Positions 1 to 10,598 of a stretch of 64,000 nt of DNA are shown here, in pieces. This DNA comes from Hysterangium stoloniferum (Eukaryota; Basidiomycota; Agaricomycetes; Hysterangiales; Hysterangiaceae): NCBI GenBank assembly GCA_015178975.1, contig WHVD01000001.1, positions 3,162,001 to 3,226,000 of the forward strand, given 5' to 3'. Position 1 is the stretch's first letter, and every line of letters starts with the position of its first letter. Position numbers and translations under genes: made by a program. A model generated the notes under the pieces. That model was not told the origin of the DNA, ran no database searches, and saw nothing but the letters and a program-made list of their open reading frames with translations.

Positions 1-1098
1 AACAGCCTAAGTCATGAGACAAGTTGTGGGCAGCCGCCTCCCGTTGTTGAATGTCATAGTCCATGGCAACATCCCAACTATGTGACTTCGCAATCGACGT
101 CACAATCGCATGGTGGGCTGCTAACACATTGGCTCTTTGGACACCACCATGGACTCGAGTGCGGTCAACTGCCACCATTGCTGCTGCTAACCGGTCGATT
201 ATACTGATGCCCTTCTCATTCTCACAGTCCAGCCCTCTGGCAATGATGCTGCCAGATGGTGAAATGATAAACTCCTCTGCTCCTTTCTCTGCTCTTCGCC
301 GCGCCTCAGAGGTGAGGGAGATGTAAGGAATATAATGAAGGTTCTTAAAGGCTTCCTCCACCTTGCGTGGGATTTCTGAAAAAATAAAAAGGGAGGGGGA
401 GTATGAGCATGATGATTGTATAGACACAACGGAATCGAAGCTGTCACAATGCATGGCATGCATTCCACAATGCCGTCAAACTGCTGTAGCGTATGGCATG
501 CATTCCACAATGCCATCGCACTGTCCGTGAACTGCGACATGCCTTCCGCAATGCCGTTGGACTGTCTGGACGGTCCACATGTGAAATCATGCGGACCAGC
601 CATCCATCTGTGAGATAAGGAAAGGGTGGACTTACGAATCTCTAAAGGGTTGGCCTTAAACCCGGGTATAATCTCAGGAATTGGGGCCTTCCTGTTGCTT
701 CGGGACTCACTAGTGGGTGAAGGTATGTTCCTGGCCCGTTGTAGTGCCTCTGGATCGAGGAACAACCTTGTCACAGCCGGGGCTGCTTCAGTTGCACTTC
801 GTCCGTCCAGGTCACCAGGGCTAGCCTCATTTGTTAGACTATGTTTGTGCGCCAATAGCCGGGCTATTTGCGCATCCAGTAGCTCAATCTCGGAAGGTGG
901 TGGGTGTTGGCCTACCCTCTGTGAATCGCAGTTGGTGCCAGCCCCTTCTGATAGTGGTAATGATGAAGGATCCGGTCCTGGATTCGTGTCCGCTGGGGCA
1001 GTTTCCACTTGTGCCCCTGTGGGAGGTGGGTTCATCTCACCGTTCAGATTTATACCTAAGTGCGCAAATACCCCTTGTGGCAAGGCTCCAGACGTCAT
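1..1098 (-). mobile_element. Gag-like coding fragment of a fungal retroelement, cut by the window edge
   Basis: On the minus strand a Met-initiated frame starts at 1098 with a proline/serine-rich N-terminal part. Between about 380 and 1 lies a block with residues such as YDIQQREAAAHN and IIARGLD, which I associate from memory with Gag-like proteins of agaricomycete tyrosine-recombinase (Ngaro/DIRS-type) retroelements. The fragment runs off the left edge, so no polymerase part is visible here. It is treated as a broken, incomplete fossil. Family assignment is recall-based. A different Gag-bearing retroelement or a domesticated copy is possible. Confidence 0.45.
449..560. repeat. Three imperfect ~50-bp direct repeats
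   Basis: The motif GCATGCATTCCACAATGCC occurs twice, and a diverged third copy (GACATGCCTTCCGCAATGCC) follows, each spaced about 50 bp apart. The array lies inside the Gag-like fragment. It looks like local tandem duplication. Confidence 0.6.
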
Positions 1099-1247
1099 AA
1101 GTGCGAAGTGAAATAAAAGGAAGAATTAATGAATGATAATCCGTGAAAGGATGCGAAATTTTAGATACTGTACTGACAAAGATGTCGTAGGAAACAAAAG
1201 GCGTGCGACTCCTTCATACGCTCGGCTGGACGTTGAGTGCCGAACTA

Positions 1248-1871
1248 CTCCCGGCATGCAGGGATCGTGCGGCACTCGATACTAGGCCAAAAATACTAAG
1301 AGTTGTAGAATGAAGAGTATTAAGAGAAATGTAAAGAGAACTTAAAACAAGAGGAGGGTAATCTAGGTCAAGTTTCAAACTGGAGAACTGTAGCATACAT
1401 GGAAAGAGCTTTATACTACAGTGGGACAGATGATTGGAGGGCTGATTGGAGAAGTGAGAGTCATGACAAGTTGAAAGAAGTATTGGAAGGAACAAGGAAC
1501 AAGCTAGAACTAAATGTGATGTAGCAAAAGTATTCTAAAAGGTGTGAGGTGGCAAATAACATTTACACATAGAACAGATGAAGGGAGAGCATTGGAATGG
1601 AGATGGAACAGAATCCCTAAAGGGGTAATCTACAACAAAACAAGTTTCAGGGTCCCAAGGTAGTGGAGCCATGTTTCAGGACTCTGATGTTGGGGTGCTG
1701 GAGGGTTACAAGGGTAAGGACAAGTTGTGGGGGATAAAGGACAGGGATGCCGACATAAAACAAGTGTCAGGGTCCCAAGGCAGTGGCTCCATAGTCCAAG
1801 GCACCAATGTTGGGATCCTGGGAGGGTTATCAAGTTGTGGGGACCCTAAAGGGTGGGTGAGGATCCTAACA
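1248..1871 (-). repeat. LTR-like repeat, TGTTAGGATCC type (copy A)
   Basis: Read on the minus strand, this block starts TGTTAGGATCC at 1871, has a TATA-like GTATAAAG near 1410, and matches for several hundred bases the block beginning at 5048 on the plus strand. It contains an internal duplication, with CCCACAACTTG and GGGACCCTGA segments occurring twice. CTCCC directly follows 1871 and also lies at about 1247, which would be a 5-bp target duplication if the far end is placed there, but that end does not read CA. The boundary is therefore uncertain. Probably a solo LTR. Confidence 0.45.
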
Positions 1872-1893
1872 CTCCCAGCTGACATAGAATCTA

Positions 1894-2825
1894 GACCAAC
1901 ATATCAGGAGTAAGAAGAAATGGCAAATAATATATATTTGACATGGAAGAGTGCTCAAGTACACATACTTTCACTGTGCTGAGGGCTGTTAACAATGCAG
2001 AAACAAAGATACAATGAAATAATGGGGGCTGAGGGAAGGGACCAAGCTTGGATCATACTTGAAATCTAACAGCTTATAGACTGGTATATAGTCAGCCCTC
2101 AGTGATAGATACCAGAAAAATATACTTACATTTTATTTACATGGGAAATTTTCTATATGCCCTACACCTACAACTACAGCATTCAAGGCATAAACTGGAA
2201 TGGTACATATATTGATGGGCAACAAATTGAGGAATGCAGGTGCATTGGTGGCTCCTTTTCAAGCTCTGAGAGGGAAAGAGAAGAAAATGACAGAGGATAA
2301 AGAACAATGTACTAGACAGAGGAGGACATTGTCCAGCGAGTGACCCAGTGAAAATAACCCCTCAATTGAAAGTTGCCTTCTGTCACCAGAAAACCTGCCA
2401 AGGGAGTAGAAAGGGGTAAACCCATGATATACAGGATATCCAAGGTGTTTGTCAGCTTCTTGTCAGGAACTACATATGAATAGTTCTTTAAACATTCAAC
2501 ATAGCTCATGCAATGAAAAAATGATAAAAAATGATAGACTTACCTTGACTATCATAGGCACATTCATCCTACAGTAAAGTAGAGATCCCCATTCTATCAG
2601 CATCATGCCTGCACATTGCAATCTCTCAAGGGTCATGTTGACCACTTGGGCAGGCTCATAGTGCAAGATCTGGTCATCATTGGGCAGCGGATTGAGGCAA
2701 ATTTGTTGTGATAAATGGCCATTGCTTGTACTTGTGGTTATCGGCTCTGTTTGCAACATGGTGAACTTCTTGGAGCTTGTAACAGTATTTATGTAAGACA
2801 CCGGGCTTTAAAACACGACAATCTG
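1894..2825 (-). pseudogene. Truncated duplicate of the unknown gene at 32912-33776
   Basis: This block is a diverged copy of about 32672-33835, beginning at the shared ACCAACATATC and ending just past the gene's start region. On the minus strand it keeps exon 1 (Met at about 2760, residues like SNGHLSQQICLNPLPNDDQ), the GTAAGT donor after IVK, and the beginning of exon 2. About 250 bp of exon 2 present in the other copy are missing here (junction near 2195), so most of the C-terminal domain is lost. The reading frame around the remaining part is otherwise recognisable. It is flanked upstream by LTR copy A and downstream by a 185-bp dispersed repeat, which suggests a segmental duplication later decayed in repeat-rich DNA. 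Confidence 0.7.
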
Positions 2826-2841
2826 AGCAATGTAGGTGACA

Positions 2842-3024
2842 CTTATTACTCCTATATGTGAATTAGCACTTGAATGCATGTACAACCAAAGTAATATACT
2901 CCTTAATTCGACTCCCTTTACAAAAGAGTGTTGAAATAAAATCTCGAAGCTCCTAATAGTTATAAGCCAAAGAAATCTAATTTCCGTTTGACCTTTGTGT
3001 CTCGTACGGTTAGAGCATGTAAAG
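2842..3024. repeat. ~180-bp dispersed repeat, copy 1
   Basis: Sequence from TTATTACTC to CGTACGGTTAGAG recurs at 18454-18633 at high identity and in the same orientation. No coding potential, clear terminal inverted repeats or target-site duplication are visible. The family is unknown; it may be a solo LTR or a short non-autonomous element. Confidence 0.75.
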
Positions 3025-3143
3025 ATCTGTTCCCAGAAACTCTTTGGAGTATTTCCTGGATAATATCTCTGGGTCCGAACCATCTTCCAGACCAGTATCA
3101 AGATCCAGAATCCACTGGAACCTGAACCTCATCCCTTCAAGGT

Positions 3144-3280
3144 GACTTCCAGTCAGACATCCAGTCAGACATCCGGTCAGACTTCCAGTCAGACATCCAG
3201 TCAGACATCCCGTCAGACTTCCAGTCAGACATCCCGTCAGACATCCCGTCAGACTCCCGGTCAGACTCCTGGTCAGACTC
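3144..3280. repeat. 12-bp minisatellite (TCCAGTCAGACA)
   Basis: About eleven tandem copies of a 12-bp unit, TCCAGTCAGACA with CCG/CCC variants. Because 12 is divisible by three and the unit lacks stops, it creates spurious open frames on both strands (Ser/Thr/Gln-rich on plus). No gene context supports translation. Confidence 0.85.
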
Positions 3281-3599
3281 CCATCTCTGATCCAACTTTC
3301 CACCCCCAAGTCTCTGATCCGACTTTCTGACATCCACCTCAAAATCCGACCCGACTTCTGACTATGGAACATTTGTAGTTGTTTTACAGTCTATCATCTA
3401 CAATAAAGATAACATTATCCTGTCTGTACTGACTCAGTGAGGTTGACGCAACAACCTTTCACTTGCACCAATTGGGAAGCACCACAAAACAAAAAAGAAT
3501 CAAGCTAAGTCTGGCAGGCCAAGCCGTAGCAGCAGAGCCAGAAAACCTACAAAAGAGGGGAGAGAGGAGAGGGAGATGGTTGAAATGATTTAGGCTAAA

Positions 3600-4235
3600 A
3601 TAAGTCAAAAATGTAAAAAGAAATCATGAATAAACTTTAACAGCATCAGAGATGGCATTAATACTAACCTAGAAACAGCAATAAAGCCAAAACCTACAGA
3701 ATGGAAGGTCAATGTTAGCTGTATGAATTATTTCTAAGCCAAAAATGGTGAAACTGATTACAGGGAAAGGACTCACTTTCAATTACTCCACTTATACTTA
3801 CAGAAAGCAGTCACAAAAGCAGTAGAGAGTGCCAGGAAAAAGGAACTTAGACAAATAGGTCTAAAATAGCCCAAAAAAAAAAGAAATAAAGCATAATCAG
3901 TTTCTAACAGCATGAGGAAAGATATAAATACTAACCTGGATGGATATTATATCTTCCAGCAAGAATAGAAACAGCAATCAAGGCAAAAAGGCACAAAATA
4001 GAAGGTCAGTTTCACTGTATAAATAATATTTGAGCCAAAAATGGTAAGGTTAATTATAGGGACAGGACACACCTTCAATACTCCACTTATACTCACAGAG
4101 AGGACTCAAAAAAGCAGTGAGAGTCCCAGGGAAAAAGAATTTAGATAAATAGGTCTAAAATAGGCCAAAAACACAAAAAATAATGTATAAATAAATTAAA
4201 ATAGCATGAGAAAGTCCAAAACATACCTGGGACTA
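3600..4235. repeat. Diverged tandem duplication, ~300-bp unit
   Basis: Two adjacent copies (about 3600-3935 and 3936-4235) share segments in the same order: AGAAACAGCAAT, a GCCAAAAATGGT block, TCCACTTATACT, and AAATAGGTCTAAAATAG. A shorter pair with TTAATTATTAAAAAAGCGAAA-like segments follows at about 4290-4520. The copies are AT-rich with no open frame. Between 4520 and 5047 I see nothing recognisable. Confidence 0.6.
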
Positions 4236-5047
4236 TAGGGTAGCCTTCAGACTGTGTATTCCAATGAGAAGAACACCCAGGAAAAGGTAATCTGACTGCA
4301 AATAAATTATTTAATCATTAAAAAAAGCGAAAATTAAATAATAATAGATAGGAGCTCATTACACCTTTTATATTGCCTGAAGAGTTGAGGAAGGCTTCAG
4401 ATATGATAGATGTTCAATATGGAGGGTCCAGGGCTAGTGGATAGCCAGACTCTAACTGCAGAATAATATATTTAATTATTAAAAAAGCGAAATTTAATAC
4501 TTAAATAGAGGCCTCAACACACCTTGGTATGGGCCCAGGTACCTTGAGAAAAATTCCAGAGAGGATCCCCTCACAATTTAATGAGCACAAAGGCAGGGGA
4601 GGGAGAGGGGAAGGGAGAAAGTGTTGCAGCCTCAAGGCTCTACAGCGGGCTTCCAGGCTTCCCACAGCTGCGAGAAATGCTCCCACGGCATTACACACCA
4701 TCACAGAATGCTCCCGCAGTGCTAAAAAATACTCCCACGAGTGCTGAAAAGCTCCAATACCCCCACGAGTGCAAAAATGCTTCCGAATTTGCTTCTGTGC
4801 TGAGGTAACAATGAAAGCTAAGTCACTAACAGTACCTTTTATTTTTCCAGCATCTTTTTTTGCCCAGTGGGGAATTTCGTGTATTTTCATGCCCACAACC
4901 CACCAAGCAAAATTCATTTATATGGATGATAGAGCATATTCACAAATATTCTTGATATTTTTGCATTTTTATTCTATGAGTTATCGGGGATATAAGTCTG
5001 AAGTACAGAACATGTGAAGGGTTTTTTGAGTCACTGTACATGACTAG

Positions 5048-5556
5048 TGTTAGGATCCATGTCATTCAGACCTCTGCAACTTGGTTTTACTGTAACTCTC
5101 TGGCACCCTGCTATCAGTACCCCTGACCACAGTGTCACCACCTGCAGCATTCTGACACCTGTTTCTCTGTAAGTTACCCCTTTGGTCATCCCATCCCAAT
5201 GCTTTCCCATCACCCATTCTACATGTAACATTAATTGCCACCTCACAACCTTTACAATACTTGTGTCTCATCACATTTAGTTTTAGCTTGATCCTTGTTT
5301 CTTTTCCTGCTTCCTTTGACCTATTATAACTTCTTGCTTCCTTGATCGACCTTCCAATCATCTGTTACATATACTTTTGTATAAAATCCCTATCATGTAT
5401 GCTATAGTTCTTTAGTTCAGATATTGACTTAGATTACCCTTCTTTGTGCTTAAGCCTCCTCTGATTTCTCCTAATTCTCTTGAAGATGTTGTCAGCCAGC
5501 CACAACTTTTATCCCCACAACCCTTAGCATTTTGGCTTTCCAGTTGATTCAGTTAA
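5048..5556 (+). repeat. LTR-like repeat, TGTTAGGATCC type (copy B)
   Basis: This block starts TGTTAGGATCC and resembles the reverse complement of copy A, including the CACCTCACA..CCTTT..AATACTT stretch and a TATA-like TGTATAAAATCCC at about 5381-5393. The 3' end abuts another LTR fragment at 5557. No target duplication was found. It is a degenerate solo LTR or LTR piece. Confidence 0.45.
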
Positions 5557-5870
5557 TGTTAAGCTCTGGGCGGGAAACCCATGGATAGTCTAGTATACAG
5601 GTAGGACTTGGCTTCAGCTTATATACTGCACCCTTACAAGATCATTATGTCCAATTTCAAAAGGGATGAATCGAAAGTCTGGGAAGTCCAAAAGGACAAA
5701 GGGATAGTGACAGGAAGTCTGAAGACTCTTGGGTGGAGGGCCCACAGGTTCTGAGGGTATGAATAAAGATTTAACTAATGCAAGGTATGGGAGTAACTTA
5801 GTTGATTTTCTGATTGGATTGTAAATATAAATTTGTCTAATTTATATAGACAAGTTTGTTGGAATAGCAC
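5557..5870 (-). repeat. LTR fragment related to the 20935 and 24783 LTRs
   Basis: The block begins TGTTAAGCTCTGG and contains GGACTTGGCTTCAGCTTATA, the same segment that occurs near 21127, 26040 and 26275 (the latter two on the opposite strand). It also has TGTCCAATTTCAAA and a diverged copy of the promoter-proximal region to about 5870. It is oriented like the 20935-21940 LTR. It is decayed and its far end is not defined. From 5871 to 6820 I see only AT-rich sequence without a gene. Confidence 0.5.
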
Positions 5871-6821
5871 ACAACAGTCTCTTTATGGTATAGCAGTAAG
5901 GGCCATGACACATAAACAAAAGCCTCCTTTTGTTTTACTTCTTTATTGTTCCCTTTGTCACTGTTAATATTTCTTTGAAACATTCTAGTACATTCCATAC
6001 TATTGTTTCCACTTTATCACTCTTCCTTTTGTTCTGAATTAGCTTAAAAAAGAATCCATTCCAGTCGACTTCACCTCAGCTATTTGGCATACAGCATGCA
6101 AATACTGAGTATTATTTAGTGCTTTAAATCTCACAAAGTTGTACTACAATCCCAGCAAAAACAGATAATCAAACAAATGGCAGAAGATGAGGAATGGGCA
6201 GGGGAGGCCAAACTCTGGGGAAAGTCTGAGATGAATCCAGGAACATACATATGGGATATAATAAAATGGCTGACAACCAGGTACCAAGACTGATTGGAAT
6301 GGATATTACATATATTGTGAGAGCCAGGATCTCTGGGTGGGGTTAGGTCACCAATCATATGAAAAGGGAGTGATGGAGATGCATGAGGAAGGTCCAGGTC
6401 CCAGTGGGTTGTCTGGTCTAACAACTAAGTGTCATCTTCAGTTCAATATTGTACTACTTGCTCTTCTCGAAATACTGGAGCATCCTAACAGTTTGTACAA
6501 GGGCACAATACATAAGTTGAAGCCGAGCTCCACTTGATTTGTAGGACCAGACCTCCCAGTTAAGTGCAAAATACCCATCAGCCCTCCAACATCACTTGCC
6601 CCTTCATCTATAGACTTTAGATCTTAACAACTAGTCAGCTGCTTAAGCATCTTACATCCTCTGCTAAGCCACAATTAAGCAAGCAATAAATGTGAGTTAA
6701 GTCAAGTTCAGCAAATGACCCTACTTATTCTATGTTCAACTTAAACACCATTTTCTTAATTCTACTTAATCTTCATGGTAAGTAAAAGTAAGGAGCTTAT
6801 AAGTGTATTAAGATGATTTCT

Positions 6822-7072
6822 GATTTCCTATTAAAAGATAGTATAGTATGAGTTGGCTTAGTATAAATGCACAAACTACAAGGGTTTAATAAGCTTGTAA
6901 TGAAGTACTTGTATCAACCAATGTGTCAGTTAGTGAATTACCTTCTGACATAATAGGTTTGGTGATAGTTTAGGTGTACATGGGTTATATCATGCATCAG
7001 CCTCACTGAGCATGCTCCACAATATGCATTTTCAAGTATTTGGTAGGAGGAGAAGAGTGAACCGCCCCTAGA
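6822..7072. repeat. ~240-bp dispersed repeat, copy 1
   Basis: The block from TTTCCTATTAAAA to GAACCGCCCCTAG recurs at 58301-58543 in the same orientation. A TATAAATGCAC-like motif near the left third suggests an LTR or other promoter-bearing non-autonomous element. No coding frame is present. Confidence 0.7.
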
Positions 7073-7686
7073 AAGGTGGGTGTTTCATCACCATTTCCAA
7101 CATTCTCCTGATGAAATATCAAAAAGGTATTACTGCTTCACATACACATCACAATCTTGTCACTAAGTTAATCGATTGAGTTCAAGTGATCCGTCACATC
7201 CAAGTTGTTTACTTCCGGCTCGTGTCCTTTTTGCTTGGTTTGACCGTTTCAGCTGGAAAGAACAGCAAGACCTTGATCACATTAGCAACGCCTCCCTATA
7301 ATAGACTGTAGTACTCATAAGAATGAAACCACGAGTGGCGGTCACGAGCACCAAACACGCCACAAGAGCATGCGGTTCTTGAACTTTGCGAGTATTCCAT
7401 AAGGTAGCGATCTACCCATCAACAATCGTCACTTTTGTCGGCCACCTTTTTTAGCTTTAAAGCTTGCTTCTTGAGCATGTGCCTTCTCCTAACTAGCTTA
7501 CACTGTCAAGATCCAGAGAGTGGATATCGACGTTTGCATTTTCTGGCTATAGATTGTGCATAAGGATCTTATTTCTAGTCTTGCCATTGCTCTATGGATG
7601 AGAGAGACTTAGCATAAATGTTTCCTCCCAAGATTCGTTGTTGAGAAACCCATCAACGGCTTTGGTCCGCTTCCAGTCCTCGGAAA

Positions 7687-7855
7687 CTGTAACAAGAAAT
7701 TATATCTCAGTCGATACGAAGTGAGAATCGACTCGTATTGATAATACCTGTAACAAGAAATTATATCTACGGAAAGATGGCAAGATTAATGTAGTTGTAC
7801 TAATGAAACATACGGTAACGTCCCTTAGTCGACACGAAGTGAGAATCGACTAAGG
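7687..7855. repeat. Paired hairpin-forming inverted repeats with repeated leader
   Basis: The 20-base string TGTAACAAGAAATTATATCT occurs at 7688 and again at 7750. Two palindromic elements share a loop: AGTCGAT..ATCGACT at 7709-7733, and a perfect 10-bp stem CCTTAGTCGA..TCGACTAAGG at 7823-7855 with loop CACGAAGTGAGAA. They lie about 1 kb upstream of the GH16 gene. They could be transposon ends or protein-binding sites; no function is shown by sequence alone. Confidence 0.55.
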
Positions 7856-7902
7856 TATATCTCTTCGGCTTTGGCCATAAAAGATTAAGGGGTAAGGATG
7901 GG

Positions 7903-8085
7903 CAGGAGACGGCAGGACGGGCAGGAGACATCAGGACGGGCAGGAGACATCAGGACGGGCAGGAGACATCAGGACGGGCAGGAGACATCAGGACGGGCAG
8001 GAGACATTAGGACGGGCAGGAGACGGCAGGACGGGCAGGAGACATCAGGACGGGCAGGAGACGGCAGGACGGGCAGGAGACGGCG
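7903..8085. repeat. 19-bp minisatellite (GACATCAGGACGGGCAGGA)
   Basis: Nine or so tandem units of 19 bp, with GGC/ATC variants. Because 19 is not a multiple of three, the repeat cycles through all frames, and the open frame across it is a by-product of lacking stop codons. From 8086 to 8822 there is no gene. TCTAGGGAGGCTAGGGAGTC near 8480 is a short local repeat, and a TTTAAAAG motif about 8761 could serve as a TATA element for the next gene. Confidence 0.85.
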
Positions 8086-8822
8086 AGGCGAACAAAGATT
8101 ACAGTGAAAGATATTAACTAGAATGGTTGTAAGACATAATCTCACGAAAAATATCCTTGGGCTGAGAAGACCTTGTGATCGGGAGCCCTTACTAAGACAG
8201 AAACGTAGCCCCACTGCGATGAACCACGAGACCTAAACTTTCAAAGTGTTATATCTGCTGGTGTGAAATGATTGGACAGTCTGGTCGTCAATCTCGGCAT
8301 CAGGTGCATAAATATTGCAATTATGGTACCTCCATCATCAGGAAAGTGGGAAGATCAGTAAGTATGCCGTCTATATTGTCTAGAGCCATCTAGGAGAGCT
8401 AGCTAGCTCGGCTAGACACACTACTTTCGTGAGATCTCTATTTACTAGTCGGTATAAAAGCTTACTATAAATCTAAGGAGTCTAGGGAGGCTAGGGAGTC
8501 TACATGATGGGTGTAGACATTCCCAAATTCCTGATGATCGGACGGTTTCCACGATTGTCCAAAAATATTACTTTCTGGGGCAGCGTGTCAACAATAGGCC
8601 GCTTGGAACTGTCTAATACGGCAAGCAATGACAGAAAATTAGGAAAATTAGTCATAACGCCGCATAATACACGGGCAAAATCGACCTGTCAGAAATGGTT
8701 TCTATAGCTCCTATCGTCACCCATTTGTTTGCCGTATGCTCTCAAAAAAAACATATTTCACATTTAAAAGGGGGCTCCCCCGCCAGTCCTTAACATTCAT
8801 TTCGATACAGACATATCTCAGG

Positions 8823-10293
8823 ATGCCCACTGTTCTTTTGCAAATATTTGCTGTTGCGATCCTCGCCGTTGCGAGCAACGCCGCTACTTACAGCGTAACT
8901 GATTCAATTTCCGGGACCGGATTTTTATCTGCCTTTTCGCATGAATCCATACCTGTGAGGTCTGCGATTTTTATGGCTTTCGGTGAATTTAAACTTCTTT
9001 GACAGGATCCCACCAATGGCCGCGTCAAGTGAGCGTAGATTGGCATTTCCCCCCCTGCTTTCTAATTGACACTGTATACAGTTACGTTACCCAGTCAGTC
9101 GCCTTAGCCAAGAACTTGACATTCGCCAGCGGCAACACATTTATCCTGCGTGCGGATCATACGACAGTGCTCCGCCCAGGGGGCCCTGGAAGAGACTCTG
9201 TTCGAGTTCTGAGCAAGAAAAAATATTCCACTCATGTTGTTGTGTGGGTTTACTTTTTATTCTATCACAATACTCTGCTATAAGGCTGTTTTCAGCATGG
9301 ATATTCGGCATATGCCAGAAGGCTGCGCGTGCGTATTACATTTTATCCTGAACACTTCTTGAGCTGACTATTGCTCAGAACATGGCCAGCAGCATGGGAA
9401 GTCGGAGCAAACTGGCCTAATGGTGTATGTATCCCCTTACTTTTTTTCACGCAGCAGGAGCTAATGCCAATGTGGCATCAACAGGGCGAGGTATTATCCC
9501 AATTACACGCTGTTGAAAAACTCACGAAATATGGAAACAAAGGTCGATATTGTTGAAGGAGTCAACAATGTCTCCCCCAACCAGGCGACTCTCCACACCT
9601 CTTCCGGCTGCGTGATGCCAGCTAAAAGAGACCAGACCGGGTGAGTTATTCTCTGTGAACGATGTTCAACACATTTAATAATACAATGCCTCTCACAAGT
9701 ACAACCGTTGGGACTACTGATTGCAATGGAGGATGCGGTGTCCGGTGCAACAAAGTGAACAGTTACGCTAGTGGATTCAATAAAGCTGGTGGTGGCTGGT
9801 AAGTTCGAATCTTCTTTGAAATCAATTGTAATTGTATACCGCACATTATCGTAAGGTACGCCATGGAGCGCACCAATTCTGCGATCAAGGTCTGGTTTTG
9901 GTCTCGCACGGACGGGTCAGTCCCATCTGACGTGCGAAATGGCACTCCCTCAATAAACACGTCGAACTGGGGAACACCATTCGCTAATTTCCCCAACACG
10001 TCCTGCGATATTTCATCGCATTTCGGGCCTCACAATATTGTTATTAACTTGACATTTTGTGAGTAATTCCATGAAGACGACCATACACGTTTTTTTCTAA
10101 TAGATATTCGTAGGCGGCGATTGGGCTGGAAATACTTTCAGCTCGCAAGGGTGTGGAAGTGACTGCATAGGTGCCCAATTTTGTAGTGTCTACGATTTCT
10201 GACTAATTAATACAACTAGGATTTGTGAATAACAACCCGTCTGCATTTACCAAGGCATATTGGGATTTCGCAGCTTTGCGTGTATACCAGTAA
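8823..10293 (+). CDS. GH16 family endo-1,3(4)-beta-glucanase, secreted
   Basis: Eleven exons read by frame and splice sites: 8823-8954, 9006-9028, 9082-9243, 9296-9328, 9379-9424, 9485-9490, 9543-9640, 9700-9798, 9856-10058, 10114-10170 and 10220-10293. They give about 310 residues. The N-terminus is a signal peptide (MPTVLLQIFAVAILAVASNA). The GH16 active-site motif ExDxxE appears as GGEVDIVEG, with the presumed nucleophile Glu134 and acid/base Glu139. Further family landmarks are HMPEGCATWPAAWEVG and the C-terminal YWDFAALRVYQ. GH16 enzymes of this fungal subgroup hydrolyse beta-1,3(4)-glucans in cell walls, so the likely role is wall remodelling or substrate attack outside the cell. Length fits a single catalytic domain. 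The 6-nt exon 9485-9490 is unusual. Start choice: first Met before the signal peptide. Confidence 0.9.
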
Positions 10294-10598
10294 TAGTCGA
10301 AGAGTTTTTAATTATGTGACGTACTTACTATGCCTGTGCATCTCACGTTTGTTTCTCATCTAATGTAAAGTGAGACATCTGTCTCAATGGGATTCACGAG
10401 TCTTAAATGAAGATGGTATTTAACCGTCTTGGCTTGCATCATGTGAAAACGATCCAACCAATACACAACTCCAGACATGTCTATATCAGATAAGCCATTC
10501 TGCGGAAAAGTATGTGAACTAGGCGAATCGACAACATGTCTACTACACCTATCGCATCTCTATTGGGACGAAGAGAATAACAAGATACATGATTAAAT

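Noticed and set aside
3144-3280. Possible CRISPR-like array (12-bp units), and the 19-bp array at 7903
   Set aside because: The units are contiguous without spacers and the organism is a fungus. They are minisatellites.
7898-8107. Open frame across the 19-bp minisatellite
   Set aside because: The repeat period is not a multiple of three and the frame has no gene context or family feature.
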